Positions 1 through 11,050 are shown, counted from the stretch's first letter. The stretch is DNA of 64,000 nucleotides from Plotosus lineatus (GCA_024760905.1 CM045732.1:57645496-57709495); one strand, 5' to 3'. Program-made: numbers and translations. The notes: a model not told the origin generated them from the letters alone.

Positions 1-27
1 CACACACACACACACACACACACACAC
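1..27. repeat. (CA)n microsatellite at window edge
   Basis: Uninterrupted CA dinucleotides run from the first base, so the true left end lies outside the window. Confidence 0.95.
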
Positions 28-303
28 TAATAAAATAAGGAAATTAAGGAAAAATAGCGGGGAAACTTAAGGAAAATGCCATAAAACAATTCCAATTATG
101 CAAAATAAATAAATAAATAACAAAAAAAAACACCAAACATAAAACAACCCAAAATCTCCCATCAAAACTGGTTACATCGTTGTGAGGTGCGGTGTGTCTG
201 TATTTATATTCATTCTTACGAGTTATTTTTAATGTTTAATTGTTACTATAAGCATTTATAGCATTGAATATGTATTTATTGATATTATATACACACATAC
301 ATG
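28..303. mobile_element. Left part of an AT-rich DNA-transposon-like repeat split by an RTE LINE
   Basis: This stretch resembles 15340-15684 (same order of motifs: AATTAAGG, CCCAAAATCTCCCATCAAAACT, then GCATTGAATATGTATTTATT in shorter pieces), so it is interspersed. Its last 16 bases, 288-303, recur exactly at 1429-1444 as the target duplication of the LINE between them. The right part is at 1445-1555. The terminal sequence of the family is Tigger/pogo-like; that class is tentative. Confidence 0.6.
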
Positions 304-1428
304 CAATGTTTGCCTTGAGGATGTTAATAGAGAAGTACAGAGAAGGTCAGAGGGAGCTACATTGTGCCTTTGTGGATCTGGAAAAAGCATATGACAGGGT
401 GCCAAGAGAAGAACTGTGGTATTGCATGAGGAAGTCTGGAGTGGCAGAGAAGTATGTTAGAGTGGTGCAGGATATGTATGAGAGATGTAAGACAGTGGTG
501 AGGTGTGCTGTCGGTGTGACCGACGAATTCAAGGTGGAGGTGGGACTGCATCAAGGGTCAGCTCTGAGCCCCTTCTTGTTTGCTATGGTGATGGACAGGC
601 TGACAGATGAGGTGAGACAAGAATCTCCATGGACTATGATGTTTGCAGATGACATCGTGATCTGTAGTGAGAGCAGAGAACAAGTGCAGGAAAATCTCGA
701 GAGGTGGAGGTATGCCCTGGAAAGGAGAGGAATGAAGGTTAGCCTCAGAAAATCAGAATACATGTGTGTGAATGAGAAGGACCCAGGAGGAACGGTGATG
801 TTACAGGGAGCAGAGATAACGAAGGTGGAGGATTTTAAGTACTTAGGCTCAACAATCCAGAGCAATGGAGAGTGTGGAAAAGAGGTGAAGAAGCGTGTGC
901 AGGCAGGCTGGAATGGTTGGAGAAAAGTATCCGGTGTGATGTGCGATAGGAGAGTGTCAGCAAGAATGAAGGGAAAAGTGTACAAGATGGTGGTGAGGCC
1001 AGCGATGTTGTATGGCTTAGAAACAGTGGCGCTGAGGAAAAGGCAGGAGGCAGAGCTGGAGGTAGCGGAGATGAAAATGTTGAGGTTCTCCCTGGGAGTA
1101 ACTTGAGGATGGATAGGATCAGAAATGAGTATATCAGAGGGACAGCCCACGTAAGATGTTTTGGAGACAAAGTCAGAGAGGCTAGATTGAGATGGTTTGG
1201 ACATGTACAGAGGAGGGATAGTGAGTATATTGGCAGTAGGATGCTGAGGTTGGAACTACCAGGCAGAAGGCCTCGAGGAAGACCGAAGAAGAGATTTATG
1301 GATGTGGTGAAGGAAGACATGAAGGTCGTTGGAGTCAGAAAAGAAGATGCGGAGGACAGGGTGAGGTGGAGGCGGATGATTTGCTGTGGCGACCCCTGAA
1401 GGGAGCAGCCGAAAGTAAAAGAAGAAGA
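304..1428 (+). mobile_element. 5'-truncated RTE-clade LINE, young copy
   Basis: It encodes the C-terminal half of a non-LTR reverse transcriptase: a KAYDRVPRE motif (RT domain 3 region), GLHQGSALSP, the catalytic FADDI box near 645-660, and the tail block GRRPRGRPKKRF ending in CGDP. The 3' UTR is only about 30 bases and ends in GAAGAAGA, as usual for RTE. A perfect 16-bp target duplication (TATACACACATACATG) flanks it at 288-303 and 1429-1444. By eye it has about nine differences from 21920-23045 over 1.1 kb, so roughly 99% identity. A 2-base insertion near 1102 breaks the frame, and the reading continues at 1103-1399. The open frame that appears to start at 264 is a chimera with host DNA. 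Confidence 0.93.
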
Positions 1429-1444
1429 TATACACACATACATG

Positions 1445-1555
1445 TATATGTCAGTGGGGGGGGGGGGGGGGAGGGGTGATCCTACTTTACTGATTTCGAC
1501 ACTAGCGGGGATCTCAGTCCCAATTAACCGCGGAAAGTGAGGGATCCGTGTAGTG
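1445..1555. mobile_element. Right part of the DNA-transposon-like repeat
   Basis: A 17-base G run is followed by a segment whose end (AACCGCGGAAAGTGAGGGAT) reads, on the other strand, like the left terminus at 15253 (CAGGGATCCTCGCTACTTC). This suggests terminal inverted repeats of a Tigger-like element. Confidence 0.45.
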
Positions 1556-1609
1556 TGTATACACATATACTGTATATACACACACACACAAACACACACA
1601 TAGAAAAGG

Positions 1610-1647
<38 letters not shown>

Positions 1648-1715
1648 TACACATATACAGTTTATATACATACACATATACAGTATACATATATATATAT
1701 ATATACATATTTACA

Positions 1716-1758
<43 letters not shown>

Positions 1759-1872
1759 TACAGTATAAATATATACACATATACAGTACATATATGTATA
1801 CACATTACACATATACAGTATATATATATATATATATATGCAGTATATCCATGTGTGTGTGTGTGTGTGTAA
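1556..1872. repeat. Compound TA/CA/GT microsatellite cluster
   Basis: Alternating (CA)n, (TA)n and CATATACAGTATA-type units, closing with (GT)n at about 1852-1870. It contains only low-complexity frames. Confidence 0.9.
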
Positions 1873-2011
1873 TGAATAAATAAAATATCACCAGGACACC
1901 AGTAATATCCCGATTGTATTTTAAAGAGGGGTGGAAATAGTGGAGAGATTTTTACAAGCCTATCATGCATTTATTTAAACAGCCTACAGTATATTATTTA
2001 ATAATCTTGAA

Positions 2012-2013
<2 letters not shown>

Positions 2014-2050
<37 letters not shown>

Positions 2051-2560
2051 CGCGCGCCTGGGCTCTCTCCACACGTGGATGTTTCCTTCTCGCTTTATTC
2101 GGTTCAGTTCGTGTCGTGTTGGTGTTTTGACGGTAAAATGTCTCCTCTGTGGATGATGTTGTAGTTTGTAACGGTGTCGTGTCTCCGGTGAACTCGTTGT
2201 CCTCCGGTTCTCTTCGGATACACACACGGGGCTTTCACTTCCTTCCAGATCAACTGCGCGCAAGTCAACATCATGGACCTTTCCTTCATGGCTGCGCAGG
2301 TATGCTACATTTCTTTTTATTTTCTCATCCACCAGAAGCAAACATCAACACGCGCTTTAATACTTACCTGCGAACTTTTGTCCCCGATAGTGAGGGCGTG
2401 GCCCATCTGCACGCGCGCGCGCGCGCGCACAGCTCGAGAAACGGGGCTGCACGTAAAGTCCTACGAACTAAACGTTCTGTCGTCTGCACGTGCGGCTAGA
2501 TTGATAGTTTTGTGTTCAGTGCAGCGAAAGATACAAGGCTCGGTCTCACTGGACCGGATA
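2014..2560 (+). promoter_or_regulatory. GC-rich promoter and 5' UTR of the C14orf132 homolog
   Basis: A (GA)n tract at 2014-2047 runs into CGCGCGCC. CpG-rich sequence, unlike the AT-rich surroundings, continues to about 2560 and includes a (CG)n run near 2408-2428. It surrounds coding exon 1 at 2273, so it is best read as a CpG-island promoter plus 5' UTR plus the start of intron 1. I see no clear TATA box; the exact transcription start cannot be fixed. Confidence 0.65.
2273..2299 (+). CDS. C14orf132: C14orf132 homolog, coding exon 1 (first nine codons)
   Basis: The nine codons read MDLSFMAAQ, which I recall as identical to the start of human C14orf132. They are followed at once by a splice donor, CAG|GTATGC, with GT at 2300-2301 and intron phase 0. 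The ATG sits in a CpG-rich 5' region, and the matching second exon lies 15.3 kb downstream at 17639. The open frame continues past the donor but reads into intron. The product is a small predicted membrane micropeptide of unknown molecular role; in mammals it was long listed as non-coding because the exon is so short and the 3' UTR long. Identification rests on the match of both exons together and on the bradykinin-receptor neighbours. Confidence 0.88.
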
Positions 2561-2831
2561 TGAGACAAATAAATATTCATGATTTTACCGCTGCTGCGCT
2601 CCTCCAGCACCTTCTGCAGATCTTCACCTGCCCATATATGCATTGTACTTCAAGTTATCATTTATTTATCATTTATTTATTTATTTATTTAAGCATAGCA
2701 TTTCTTTATCATGCTCACTAAACCAACATTAATCATCTGTTTACTCTTCTTTCTTTATAATTATATATATATATATATACCCACCCACAATTTTTTCCAC
2801 TGCATAAACAATGTCAATAATTTCACTTAAA

Positions 2832-3140
2832 TCATTCATTCCTTCATTCATTCTCTGTGACCGCTTTATCCTAATTATAGGGTCGCAGGGAGGCCGGCAC
2901 CCATCCCAGCCGACTCCGGGTAAGGGCAGAGTACACCCTGGACAGCTCGCCAGGCCATCGCAGGGCGGAAACACACTGACGGCTTTGCAGCTACTCTTGT
3001 CGAAAGTCAGCAATGGTTCCTTGACATTAACCTCACACCATAGACAGTGAGAGGTGGCTGGCCTTTGATAACCCAGTTAGCTGCACTGGGGGGGGGGGGG
3101 CAGTGACAACCTGTTGAGAGTGCAGCCTGAACCCCCACCC
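2832..3140 (-). mobile_element. SINE family A, L2-type tail
   Basis: Read on the - strand it has the degenerate tRNA-like head near 3140, the conserved body, and an L2-type tail ending in (TGAA)n-like repeats at 2832. The reference copy for this family is 41588-41940. Confidence 0.85.
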
Positions 3141-3203
3141 ACATAAATCACTTCATTTCATTTTCCTATATCTGTGAGCCATCTGCTCAGATTATCACTC
3201 ACT

Positions 3204-3459
3204 CAGTTCAGTTCATTTTCTCTACCCGCTTCATCCTAATTAGGGTCGCGAGGAGGCTGGTGCCCATCCCAGCCAACTCAGGGCGAGGGCAGAGTACACC
3301 CTGGACAGCTCGCCAGGCCATCGCAGACCGGAAACACGCTGACGGCTTTGCAGCCTTCTCTTGTCGAAAGTCAGCAATGGTTCTTTGATATGAACCTCAC
3401 ACCATAGACAGTGAGAGACATGGCCGGCCTTTGATAACCCAGTTAGCTGCACTGGGGGT
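3204..3459 (-). mobile_element. SINE family A, L2-type tail, head missing
   Basis: Body and tail match the reference copy at 41588-41940. The tRNA-like head is absent beyond 3459. Confidence 0.85.
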
Positions 3460-3471
3460 ATCACTCACTCA

Positions 3472-3745
3472 TTTCCCAAAATACTTTATCCTTAAAAAGT
3501 TGGAGCCTATCTCAATAAATTCTGAGTGAGGTGAGGTACAAACCCGAAAGCTGGTCAGATCATTTTGCATGGCAAACACACATTCATACTCACATACAGT
3601 ATATGGACAAATTGGGAACACATCAGTTGGTCTTATATACATGTCTTTGTACTCTGGGAGGAAACCAGAGTACAGTACACAAATGCAATCCACACAAATG
3701 TTGTGCACATGGTTTGTTTAAATAATCAATAGCCTGGTGACCTGT
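3472..3745 (-). mobile_element. Old SINE family C copy
   Basis: It shows the family landmarks in reverse order (tail-type GCCTATCTCA, then CAAATTGGGAACA, CTCTGGGAGGAAACCAGAGTA) but is heavily diverged. The best preserved member is 33318-33643. Confidence 0.6.
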
Positions 3746-4271
3746 CAGCCTCATGACAATGTGTAATGCTCGCACCTACTAAATAGTGTACAAGCCTCAG
3801 GAAAAGCGAACTTATTTGGCATGGATTCTCAAGGAAGATGGAGGTTTCCAAGGGGTTCAAGGGGTTTCCAAAGAAAGAATGCACATCGCTAAAAACAAAA
3901 ACAAGTCAAATGTGGATCCTCAAAATCAAGTTGAAGGAGTTCTGGACAGGGGTTTTAAGATAGCTAATAATAAGTAAAAAAAACAATAAAAACCTCTGTG
4001 CCGTCACCAAGACCCTTCCGACCTGTGACTTTTGTTACTTAGAACATCTGAAGTTCCAGGGTTGTGTATGGTGGATTGATAATTTTGAAATGCAAATGCA
4101 GTCTTGCTTGACCAGCAAAGAGTAAGGCAATGTCAAACAGATTTAAAAGGCTTTTGGGCATGGATGTGCTTCAAATTAGTAGAAGAGTGACAGACAAGAA
4201 CAAATTAACGTGAATAGTGAATTTTGTATTCATGCATAAGCACCCAAAGGCCACAAGTGTGCTTCGAGGGA

Positions 4272-4274
<3 letters not shown>
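3746..4274. other. Intronic stretch, nothing recognised
   Basis: AT-rich sequence with no supported coding frame and no repeat I can name. Confidence 0.5.

Positions 4275-4309
<35 letters not shown>
4275..4309. repeat. (ATG)n microsatellite
   Basis: About eleven near-perfect GAT/ATG triplets. Confidence 0.95.
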
Positions 4310-4412
4310 CTGTTTAAAGTGAACCCCACACCTTTCCAGAAGAGAATTTAAAGATAAACAAATTAAAATAAACCCCAAGGTATTTAGTAACTCAAAAAAG
4401 ATAAAGTAATTC

Positions 4413-4833
<421 letters not shown>

Positions 4834-4888
<55 letters not shown>
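4834..4888. repeat. (TA)n microsatellite
   Basis: TA run separating the two palindromic copies. Confidence 0.95.
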
Positions 4889-4889
<1 letters not shown>

Positions 4890-5158
4890 AACAAAAGGAC
4901 AGGACAAAGGCTTTCTATTGAAACTCCATTTATCACTACAGATCTGTTTGAGGTGGTGAAACCATCCCTCTCTTCAGGAAATGATTACAGAAGTTCTTCT
5001 GTAATCACCTGAAGAGAGGGATGGTTTCACCACCCCTCTAAACAGATCTGTAGTGATAAATGGAGTTTCAATAGAAAGCCTTTGTCCTGTCCTTTGTTAT
5101 TTGCTCTACCAAAAGTATTGAGCACTCTCCTACGGAAGGATCTACTCAGAAAATCCTC
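4889..5158. mobile_element. Palindromic retroelement fragment, copy 2
   Basis: Same organisation as 4525-4833: inverted arms (about 4891-4985 and 5001-5097) around AGAAGTTCTTCT, followed by the same single-copy tail with CTCCTACGGAAGGATC. The arms are better matched here than in copy 1. The (TA)n and poly-T tract at 5159-5239 follows. Confidence 0.6.
5004..5057 (+). ncRNA. Hammerhead-like motif with one core change
   Basis: Stem I ATCAC (5004-5008) with GTGAT (5053-5057), core CTGAAGA (5009-5015), stem II 5016-5038 (nine pairs, one A-C mismatch, TTC loop), stem III palindrome ending at 5051, and A5052 at the cleavage position. The second core reads TAAA instead of GAAA at 5039-5042, which should inactivate it. 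The opposite arm (about 4936-4985, - strand) also has a damaged GAAA box. Confidence 0.6.

Positions 5159-5239
<81 letters not shown>
5159..5239. repeat. (TA)n then poly-T tract
   Basis: About 65 bases of TA followed by about 16 T residues, right-flanking the second palindrome. Confidence 0.95.
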
Positions 5240-5346
5240 AATATACATACATACACATATATATATATATATATACGTACTAAATTCTGATGTAACTGTT
5301 TTGGATGGAGACCTAAACATGTCCTCTCCTTACTGCACATTTCCTC

Positions 5347-5503
5347 AGTTCAGTTCATTTTCTATAACCACTTAATACTAATTTAGGGTCACGGGGAGGC
5401 TGGCGCCCATCCAAGCCGACTCCGGGTGAGGGCAGAGTACACCCTGGACAGTTCGCCAGGCCAACGCAGGGCGGAAACACACTGATGGCTTTGCAGCCTA
5501 CTC
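5347..5503 (-). mobile_element. SINE family A fragment, L2-type tail
   Basis: Only the tail and the distal body (TTTGCAGCCTACTC) are present. Confidence 0.8.
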
Positions 5504-6646
5504 TTTAATTTCATTTAGAACAAATTTATATCTTAACTGGGCACAGAATCCAAGGACATCACTTTCTCCCCAATGTGAAACTAATGTATTCTAAAGTTGA
5601 TTCTTTCTGACAACGTTATAAAGCTCATTCTTAAAGTGCTGTTATCGTCTTGATAAAACCGGGACAGCAGAGAAATCTACATTGATTGACAAAAAAAATT
5701 TTAAAAGTGATTGCTGGGAAGGTAGAGGCAGATGAAGGAAAGTAGTCTATAGTTAAGCTTTTGGTTTATAGGCTTCTCTAATCATTATATCATCATAGTC
5801 TATAAACCTGGTGAGAACGCAGAGCATCACAGGCCATCCCATATTTGTTATGCGACCCAGTTCAGCAGAGGTTAAACACAAAATACAAGAACTGGCAATT
5901 TAAAGGATGGACACCAACAGAAGGTTGTTATGATGCCTTGATGCACTGCATGTAAGACTGTGTTCCTATATCTTTATGTAGATCTGTATCGTGAACTGTA
6001 GTATTATTTTTAGAGATGAGTATTTTTAGAGAGAGATGAAATGCTGTGATGCTAGGTTAGTATAAACCTGTTAACATAAAGCTTTCACAAAGAGAGACAC
6101 AAGACACAATTCTTACCACAGCCCATGTGGTCAGTAGAAACATTAACCAACATAAGTGGTTTGTTATATGAGACAGAGAACATATGATTCTCTGCTGACT
6201 ATATTGTTTTTTGTTGTTTTTGTTGTTGTCGTTGTTGTTTTACCTCTACCAAAATGATGGATAGGCCAAAGGATAGAGTGAAAGTCAGCTCAAAACATAG
6301 TGTTCACCTGAATTGCTGTAGTGTTATTGTTTAAAATTTGTAAATATAAACTATAAAAATCTCATTTTGGTTTGTTTTTCTTATGTTTCCCATGGTATGT
6401 ATTAGAATGTCTTTTACGAAGTGCAGTTTACTTTCATTTTATTATTTTATTTCAGTTTCTGAACAAACACCGTAAGCACCTTAAAGCTATTTGCTTTTCA
6501 GGGTGTACCCCACCTTTACCCAGAGATAAAATAACTGGTTTCAGCTTCCCCATGACCCTGAACAGAATAAACCTCTGCAGATCATGGAATAGAATGGAAA
6601 GACGCTTTTATCCATCTCAGAGTCTTGTGGTTAATATGTAAGTATA
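5504..6646. other. Intronic stretch, nothing recognised
   Basis: AT-rich sequence. I see no coding frame with family resemblance and no clear repeat. Confidence 0.5.
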
Positions 6647-7154
6647 CAGGGGGTGGACAAAATAATGGAAACACCTAACATTTTGGCATCATAATCTTTG
6701 AACATAATTTAAACAATCAAAACTTGGCATATGTATTGATTCATACAACTTGTGAATCGTTTCCTAAGGAATTTTCGTCTCTTGTAAAGACGATGGCAGA
6801 CTTGTGCTTTGCTGAGGACATTTTTCCCTCTCTTTCAAAGGCAGTCATTACTTTTGAGACAGTACCTCTTGAAACACCGAACATTTGGGCAGTTTTTGTT
6901 ACACTAGCACCGACCATATGAGCACCAACAATTTGGCCTCTTTTAAAATCTGAAAGGTCTGCCATTATGGGGTATGATTAACGTTTTCAATATCTGAAAA
7001 AGAAAAAAAAAACATTTATCTTGCATCAACATATCAAATAACAAAATTATTATACAAAAAATAATAACATATGGCAAGTTTTGATTGTTTAAATTATGTT
7101 CAAAGATTATGATGCCAAAATAGTAGGTGTTTCCATTATTTTGTCCACCCCCTG
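6647..7154 (-). mobile_element. Internally deleted Tc1-like transposon
   Basis: Inverted repeats of about 85 bp start CAGGGGGTGGACAAAATAAT at 6647 and end with the complement at 7154. TA precedes the left end; the right flank reads TT. Between them the - strand (6965-6741) encodes the start of a Tc1 transposase with a helix-turn-helix (KRGQIVGAHMVGASVTKTAQ, then GVSRGTVSKVM). The DDE catalytic domain is missing, so it can move only with help from another copy. Confidence 0.88.
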
Positions 7155-7159
7155 TTAAT

Positions 7160-7397
7160 GTGAGGTGCTCTACCGAATGTAGGCGCTTGCCGCAAGTCAC
7201 GTATGGTGCTTGTGAAACAAAGCACAGCTTATTCGGACTTCCAATCTTTCAAGAGAGCAAGTGCACGTTGAATACTTGTTTAGTACTCAACCTTCACTTG
7301 CTCACTTGAAGGATCGGAAGTCTGGAAAGCCACGTTTTGTCTCACAAGCACCATACGTCGCTTGCGACAAGCGCCTACATTCGGTGGAGCGCCTCAC
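7160..7397. mobile_element. Foldback palindrome, about 240 bp
   Basis: Arms of about 65 bp: GTGAGGTGCTCTACCGAATG at 7160 pairs with CATTCGGTGGAGCGCCTCAC ending at 7397. Further pairing continues inward (GGTGCTTGTGA with TCACAAGCACC; GGACTTCCAATC with the complement near 7312). It has no coding capacity and looks like a MITE. It starts five bases from the Tc1 remnant. Confidence 0.7.
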
Positions 7398-7539
7398 AAA
7401 TTATAAAGAATTTCATTTTTGTTGACTTTTCCTTATGTCATATACCAGGTGTCAGGAACCTTTTTGACTAAGAGAGCCAAAAAAGACATATTTTAAAATC
7501 TAATCCTCTGAGAGACATATTATTGTTATTGGCCTCCGT

Positions 7540-8100
7540 CTGTCTAAGATGATGGGTTGCGCTGCGATGAGGTGGAACTGGAGCAGCATCTGTGATGGCT
7601 AAAGAGCCCAATCCTGGAATGACAGTACCTGCTGCAGTATCCACAGATGAATTCTGTACTGGCCACCGAACTTGATGATGCCTTGCTCCTCAATCTCCTC
7701 TGCCTCTGTCTCGTGTCTTTCCTCCTCAGCTCTCTTGATGCCCTCGCTGACAGTTCTTCGCCATGTTGGACCCAGTATCTATGCCTGTTAACTTGAGGTC
7801 TCTTTTACAGACATCAGAGAACCTCAGCTGTGGGCGACCAACTGGGCGAGTACTTTCCACTACTTGTCTATACAGCAGGTCTTTTGGGAGACGACCCTTG
7901 TCCATACGCCTAACATGTCCTAGCCAGTGCAGGTGCCTCTGGCTCAGCATGGCAAAGATTGAGAGCGACTTGGCTTTGCTGAGGACGTCACGGTTGGCGA
8001 TCTTGTCTTTCCATGTGATGCCTAGTGTCCGACGTAGGCACCTCATGTACATGGGCACCTCATGTACGTAGGCACCTCATGGTACATGTTCAGCTTTGCA
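7540..8100 (-). mobile_element. LINE 3' fragment inside the hAT element
   Basis: The - strand frame 8058-7726 has the LINE C-terminal signature HLHWLGHVRRMDKGRLPKDL followed by GRPQLRFSDVCKRDLK. This is a common end of fish non-LTR reverse transcriptases and is distinct from the RTE family here. It is 5'-truncated near 8100. Clade not assigned. Confidence 0.7.
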
Positions 8101-8104
8101 AGAC

Positions 8105-8105
<1 letters not shown>

Positions 8106-8202
<97 letters not shown>
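8106..8202. repeat. (TA)n microsatellite
   Basis: About 70 bases of pure TA, then TACATACATA and a second TA run. Confidence 0.95.
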
Positions 8203-8984
8203 CACTGAATACAACCAAATTGAAAAAGAAGACCAACAATTTGAGAGTATAATAAGAGTCTGAATTTATTTTAAACCACATTGTCATAATGAAGTTATTT
8301 ATTAATAAGCAAAGTACTTCTTACTTTTAATGCGACTCTGATGGCTTTGTAGTCTGGTTGATACGTGCTGAGGATCAGCTTCATGCAGGCGTTTAGGCTT
8401 TCATCTATTAAATGTGACTGCAGGTTGGTCTCGATGTTTTTCAGGTGAGAAGGACTGCTCGCATGCCAAACATGGTCAATACGACAGGACTCAAACGCTG
8501 CAGTGTTTATGTGACAGGAAGTGCGTCCCAAGTTTTGGCAATCAGCTGGTCTGCGGATTGAAGTTTTTCCATGTCTGTCCATTTGTGTTTGCTTGCCAGC
8601 TGTGCTTGTGAGCTGATCAAAAACGAGGGAAATTTGCCTCTTTACTCAAAAACAACACGTACAGTCTGTGGCTGTTGTTATAATCCAATAAAATTAGAGG
8701 TTCAAGGTATCGGACCCACCCACATACTGACGTACAGAAAGGATTGGCTCTCCGCTGCGCGCCACAGTGATATGACATTGAAAATAGATGTATAGATTTA
8801 AATGCATGAGATTTATTCATCTGTTTTTGTTTTATTTGATGTCTTTTTTTCTATTTTATTTAAATGACAGTGAAATTGTGTATTTGTTATTCTGTTAAGA
8901 AAGGCCACCTGATTTAATAGAGAGCCAGATACAGTCATCAAAAGAGCCACGTCTGGCTCACGAGCCATAGGTTCCTGACCCCTG

Positions 8985-9310
8985 CTCTAGGCCTTCTGCC
9001 TGGTAGTTCCAACCTCAGCATCCTACTACCAATATATTCACTATGCCTCCTCTGTACATGTCCAAACTATCTCAATCTAGCCTCTCTGACTTTGTCTCCA
9101 AAACATCTTACATGTGCTGTCCCTCTGAACTCATTCCTGATCCTCATCGTCGTTACTCCCAAAGAGAACCTCAACATTTTCATCTCTTTTACCTCCAGCT
9201 CTACCTCCTGTCTTTTCCTCAGTGCCACTGTTTCTAACCCATACAACATCGCCGGCCTCATCACCGTCTTGTACAGTTTTCCGTTTATTCTTGCCAAGAC
9301 CATTGCAGGG
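8985..9310 (-). mobile_element. RTE LINE fragment
   Basis: On the - strand it encodes MLYGLETVALRKRQEVELEV through RWFGHVQRR to a Pro-Gly-Arg-Arg block where it is cut at the hAT junction (8984/8985). It is more diverged than the copies at 304 and 20089. Confidence 0.85.
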
Positions 9311-10032
9311 AACTTTAATTTATTTCAGGCTTATTGGTTCCTATTGCTCATTTAAACATTGGGTGGTCCGCCTTCAGGCATGTCATTTTCCAAATTGTCT
9401 AAAGATGTAAATGTCATGAAATGTTATCTGATCTGTCCTGAATTTCTGATCTAGATTCATATCATGTTCTTATTTTGTTTCCAGTGCAGTGTAGAGTAAA
9501 AATAGATATGTGAAATAAATACTTTCAGAGTGGAATTTAGATATTTGATCACTAGGTTCAAATTGTTCCAGCTCACTGAGTGGGTGTAACCAAGAGGAGT
9601 CTCCATTACTCCAGCTGACCAAATGAAGAATTAGGGCTTCCATTCAGACTGAACATGTGCAGTGTTCAGACAGTATAAATAATAAACCTGGATATGTTTA
9701 ATGTTAACATGACTTAATCTGCAGAACTTGAAACAAGAAGATGTGTATTATAGATTTTGCAGGTTTTTGTGTTTAGGTTTTTATTGCATGTGAAGCATAA
9801 ATGAGCCCAAAGATAGGTACTAAGATCTACAAAAATATAATGTGTTCAGGATGCTGAAACCAAAGTAAGAGACAGCAGTCACAATTACTGGTGTTTCAAC
9901 TCAAAATATGATTCAGCACCACATCTCTCATAACAGCTTACCTTTTACTTTAGTGAGGGCAGCATGAATATGCAAATACACATTAAGTCATACTACAAAT
10001 ACCGAACAGATTAATAGAAATAGAAAACATTG
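9311..10032. other. Intronic stretch, nothing recognised
   Basis: No supported frame or repeat. Confidence 0.5.
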
Positions 10033-10331
10033 GTAAAGTAAAGTCCTTTGAGATTTTTACACCCGAGCCTATAGGCCTTTGCTTATCCCCGGTTTCAATA
10101 GCGTGAAGCGACTAGGAGTCCAACTCTTCCTGGATGGGATGCTAGTCCATCTCAGGTTACCTTCCCAGTATATTTTTACTGGTACCCATTTATACTGCTG
10201 GGTGAACAGAGGCACACTTGTGGTTAAGACCTTGCCCAGGGGTCTTAGCATCGTGAGGGTTTCACTGGGATTTGAAAACACAACCTCCTGATCATGAGCG
10301 CAGCACCCTAACCAGTACACTACCGGGCCCA
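10033..10331 (-). mobile_element. SINE family B
   Basis: Reverse-oriented copy of the family whose reference is 25170-25484. The tRNA-like head lies near 10331 (GGGCCC) and the tail, with diverged GGTAAAGTAAAGT, at the left. Confidence 0.85.
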
Positions 10332-10433
10332 CAAGAAAACATACGAAATGTTTCTTATTACCGGTAATTATCCTCTCACGAATGGCATCCCATCAGCATG
10401 CCATAAAAAGTGGACAAGTAGACCGGGTGTCTA

Positions 10434-10520
10434 TTATTATTATATTTATTTTTAATTCATTTTTATTTTTTATTATCAACATTATTATTATTAGTAGTAG
10501 TAGTAGTAGTAATATTATTA
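10434..10520. repeat. Degenerate (ATT)n and (TAG)n tracts
   Basis: Trinucleotide-rich low-complexity stretch before the next SINE. Confidence 0.85.
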
Positions 10521-10522
10521 CA

Positions 10523-10660
10523 CATTCATTCATTCATTCATTTTCTGAACCACTTAATCCTAATTAAGGTCGTGGGGAGGCTGGTTCCCATGTCAGCCAA
10601 CTCTGGGGTATGGGGGGGGTGAGAGCAGAGTATACCCTTGACATCTTGACAGACCATCGC
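10523..10660 (-). mobile_element. SINE family A tail fragment
   Basis: L2-type tail with four ATTC repeats at 10523, cut off inside the body at ACCATCGC. Confidence 0.8.
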
Positions 10661-10710
10661 GGTATTATTATTATTATTAATTTTTTTTATTATAATAATT
10701 ACCACTACAG

Positions 10711-11050
10711 TGGCGGTCTAGTGGTATAGGGTGCTGGATCGCTGATCCAAAGGTTGGGGGTTCGAGTCCCACTCTCCACAAGGTTGTCACTCTCCGCCCC
10801 AGTGCGGCTAACTGGGTTATCAAAGGCGGGCCATGTCTCTCACTGTCTATGGTGTGAGACATGTAAAAGAACCATTGCTGACTTTCGTAAAGAGTAGGCT
10901 ATAAAGGCGTCAGCGTGTTTCTGTCCCTTGTTAAAAGGGTTGTGACAGGAAGGGCATCCGACGGAAAAAAAAAACCTATGCCAATTCAAACGTGCGAGTC
11001 AGACGATTCGTTGTGGTGACTCCCGAGAAAAGGGAAAAAAGCCGAACAGA
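10711..11050 (+). mobile_element. SINE family A, RTE-type tail
   Basis: tRNA-like head with a B-box-like GGGGGTTCGAGTCCCACTC near 10755, the shared body, then a switch after CGTCAGCGTGTTTC into the RTE-like tail (GGAAGGGCATCCGACG, ATTCGTTGTGG, AGCCGAAC). Confidence 0.88.

Larger units (their letters stand above)
7446..8984 (-). mobile_element. hAT transposon remnant, copy 1, with LINE inside
   Basis: Terminal repeats CAGGTGTCAGGAACC at 7446 and GGTTCCTGACCCCTG ending at 8984, homologous to 34489-35434. On the - strand 8582-8295 it keeps a transposase C-terminal piece (NLQSHLIDESLNACMKL, then LSTYQPDYKAIRVAL) of the kind that ends hAT transposases. A LINE fragment and a TA tract sit at the internal point where copy 2 has a (GT)n tract. 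The 8-bp flanks do not match (TCATATAC against CTCTAGGC), and the right flank is RTE sequence, so one side was probably lost. Confidence 0.75.

Noticed and set aside
264..1106. Reverse-transcriptase frame as a host gene
   Set aside because: It is a truncated LINE with target duplication; the first 14 residues come from flanking DNA.
1514..1970. Open frames made of YIYIYI, THTHTH or VCVCVC on both strands
   Set aside because: They are translations of TA, CA and GT microsatellites here and at many other places; no codon-level evidence of coding.
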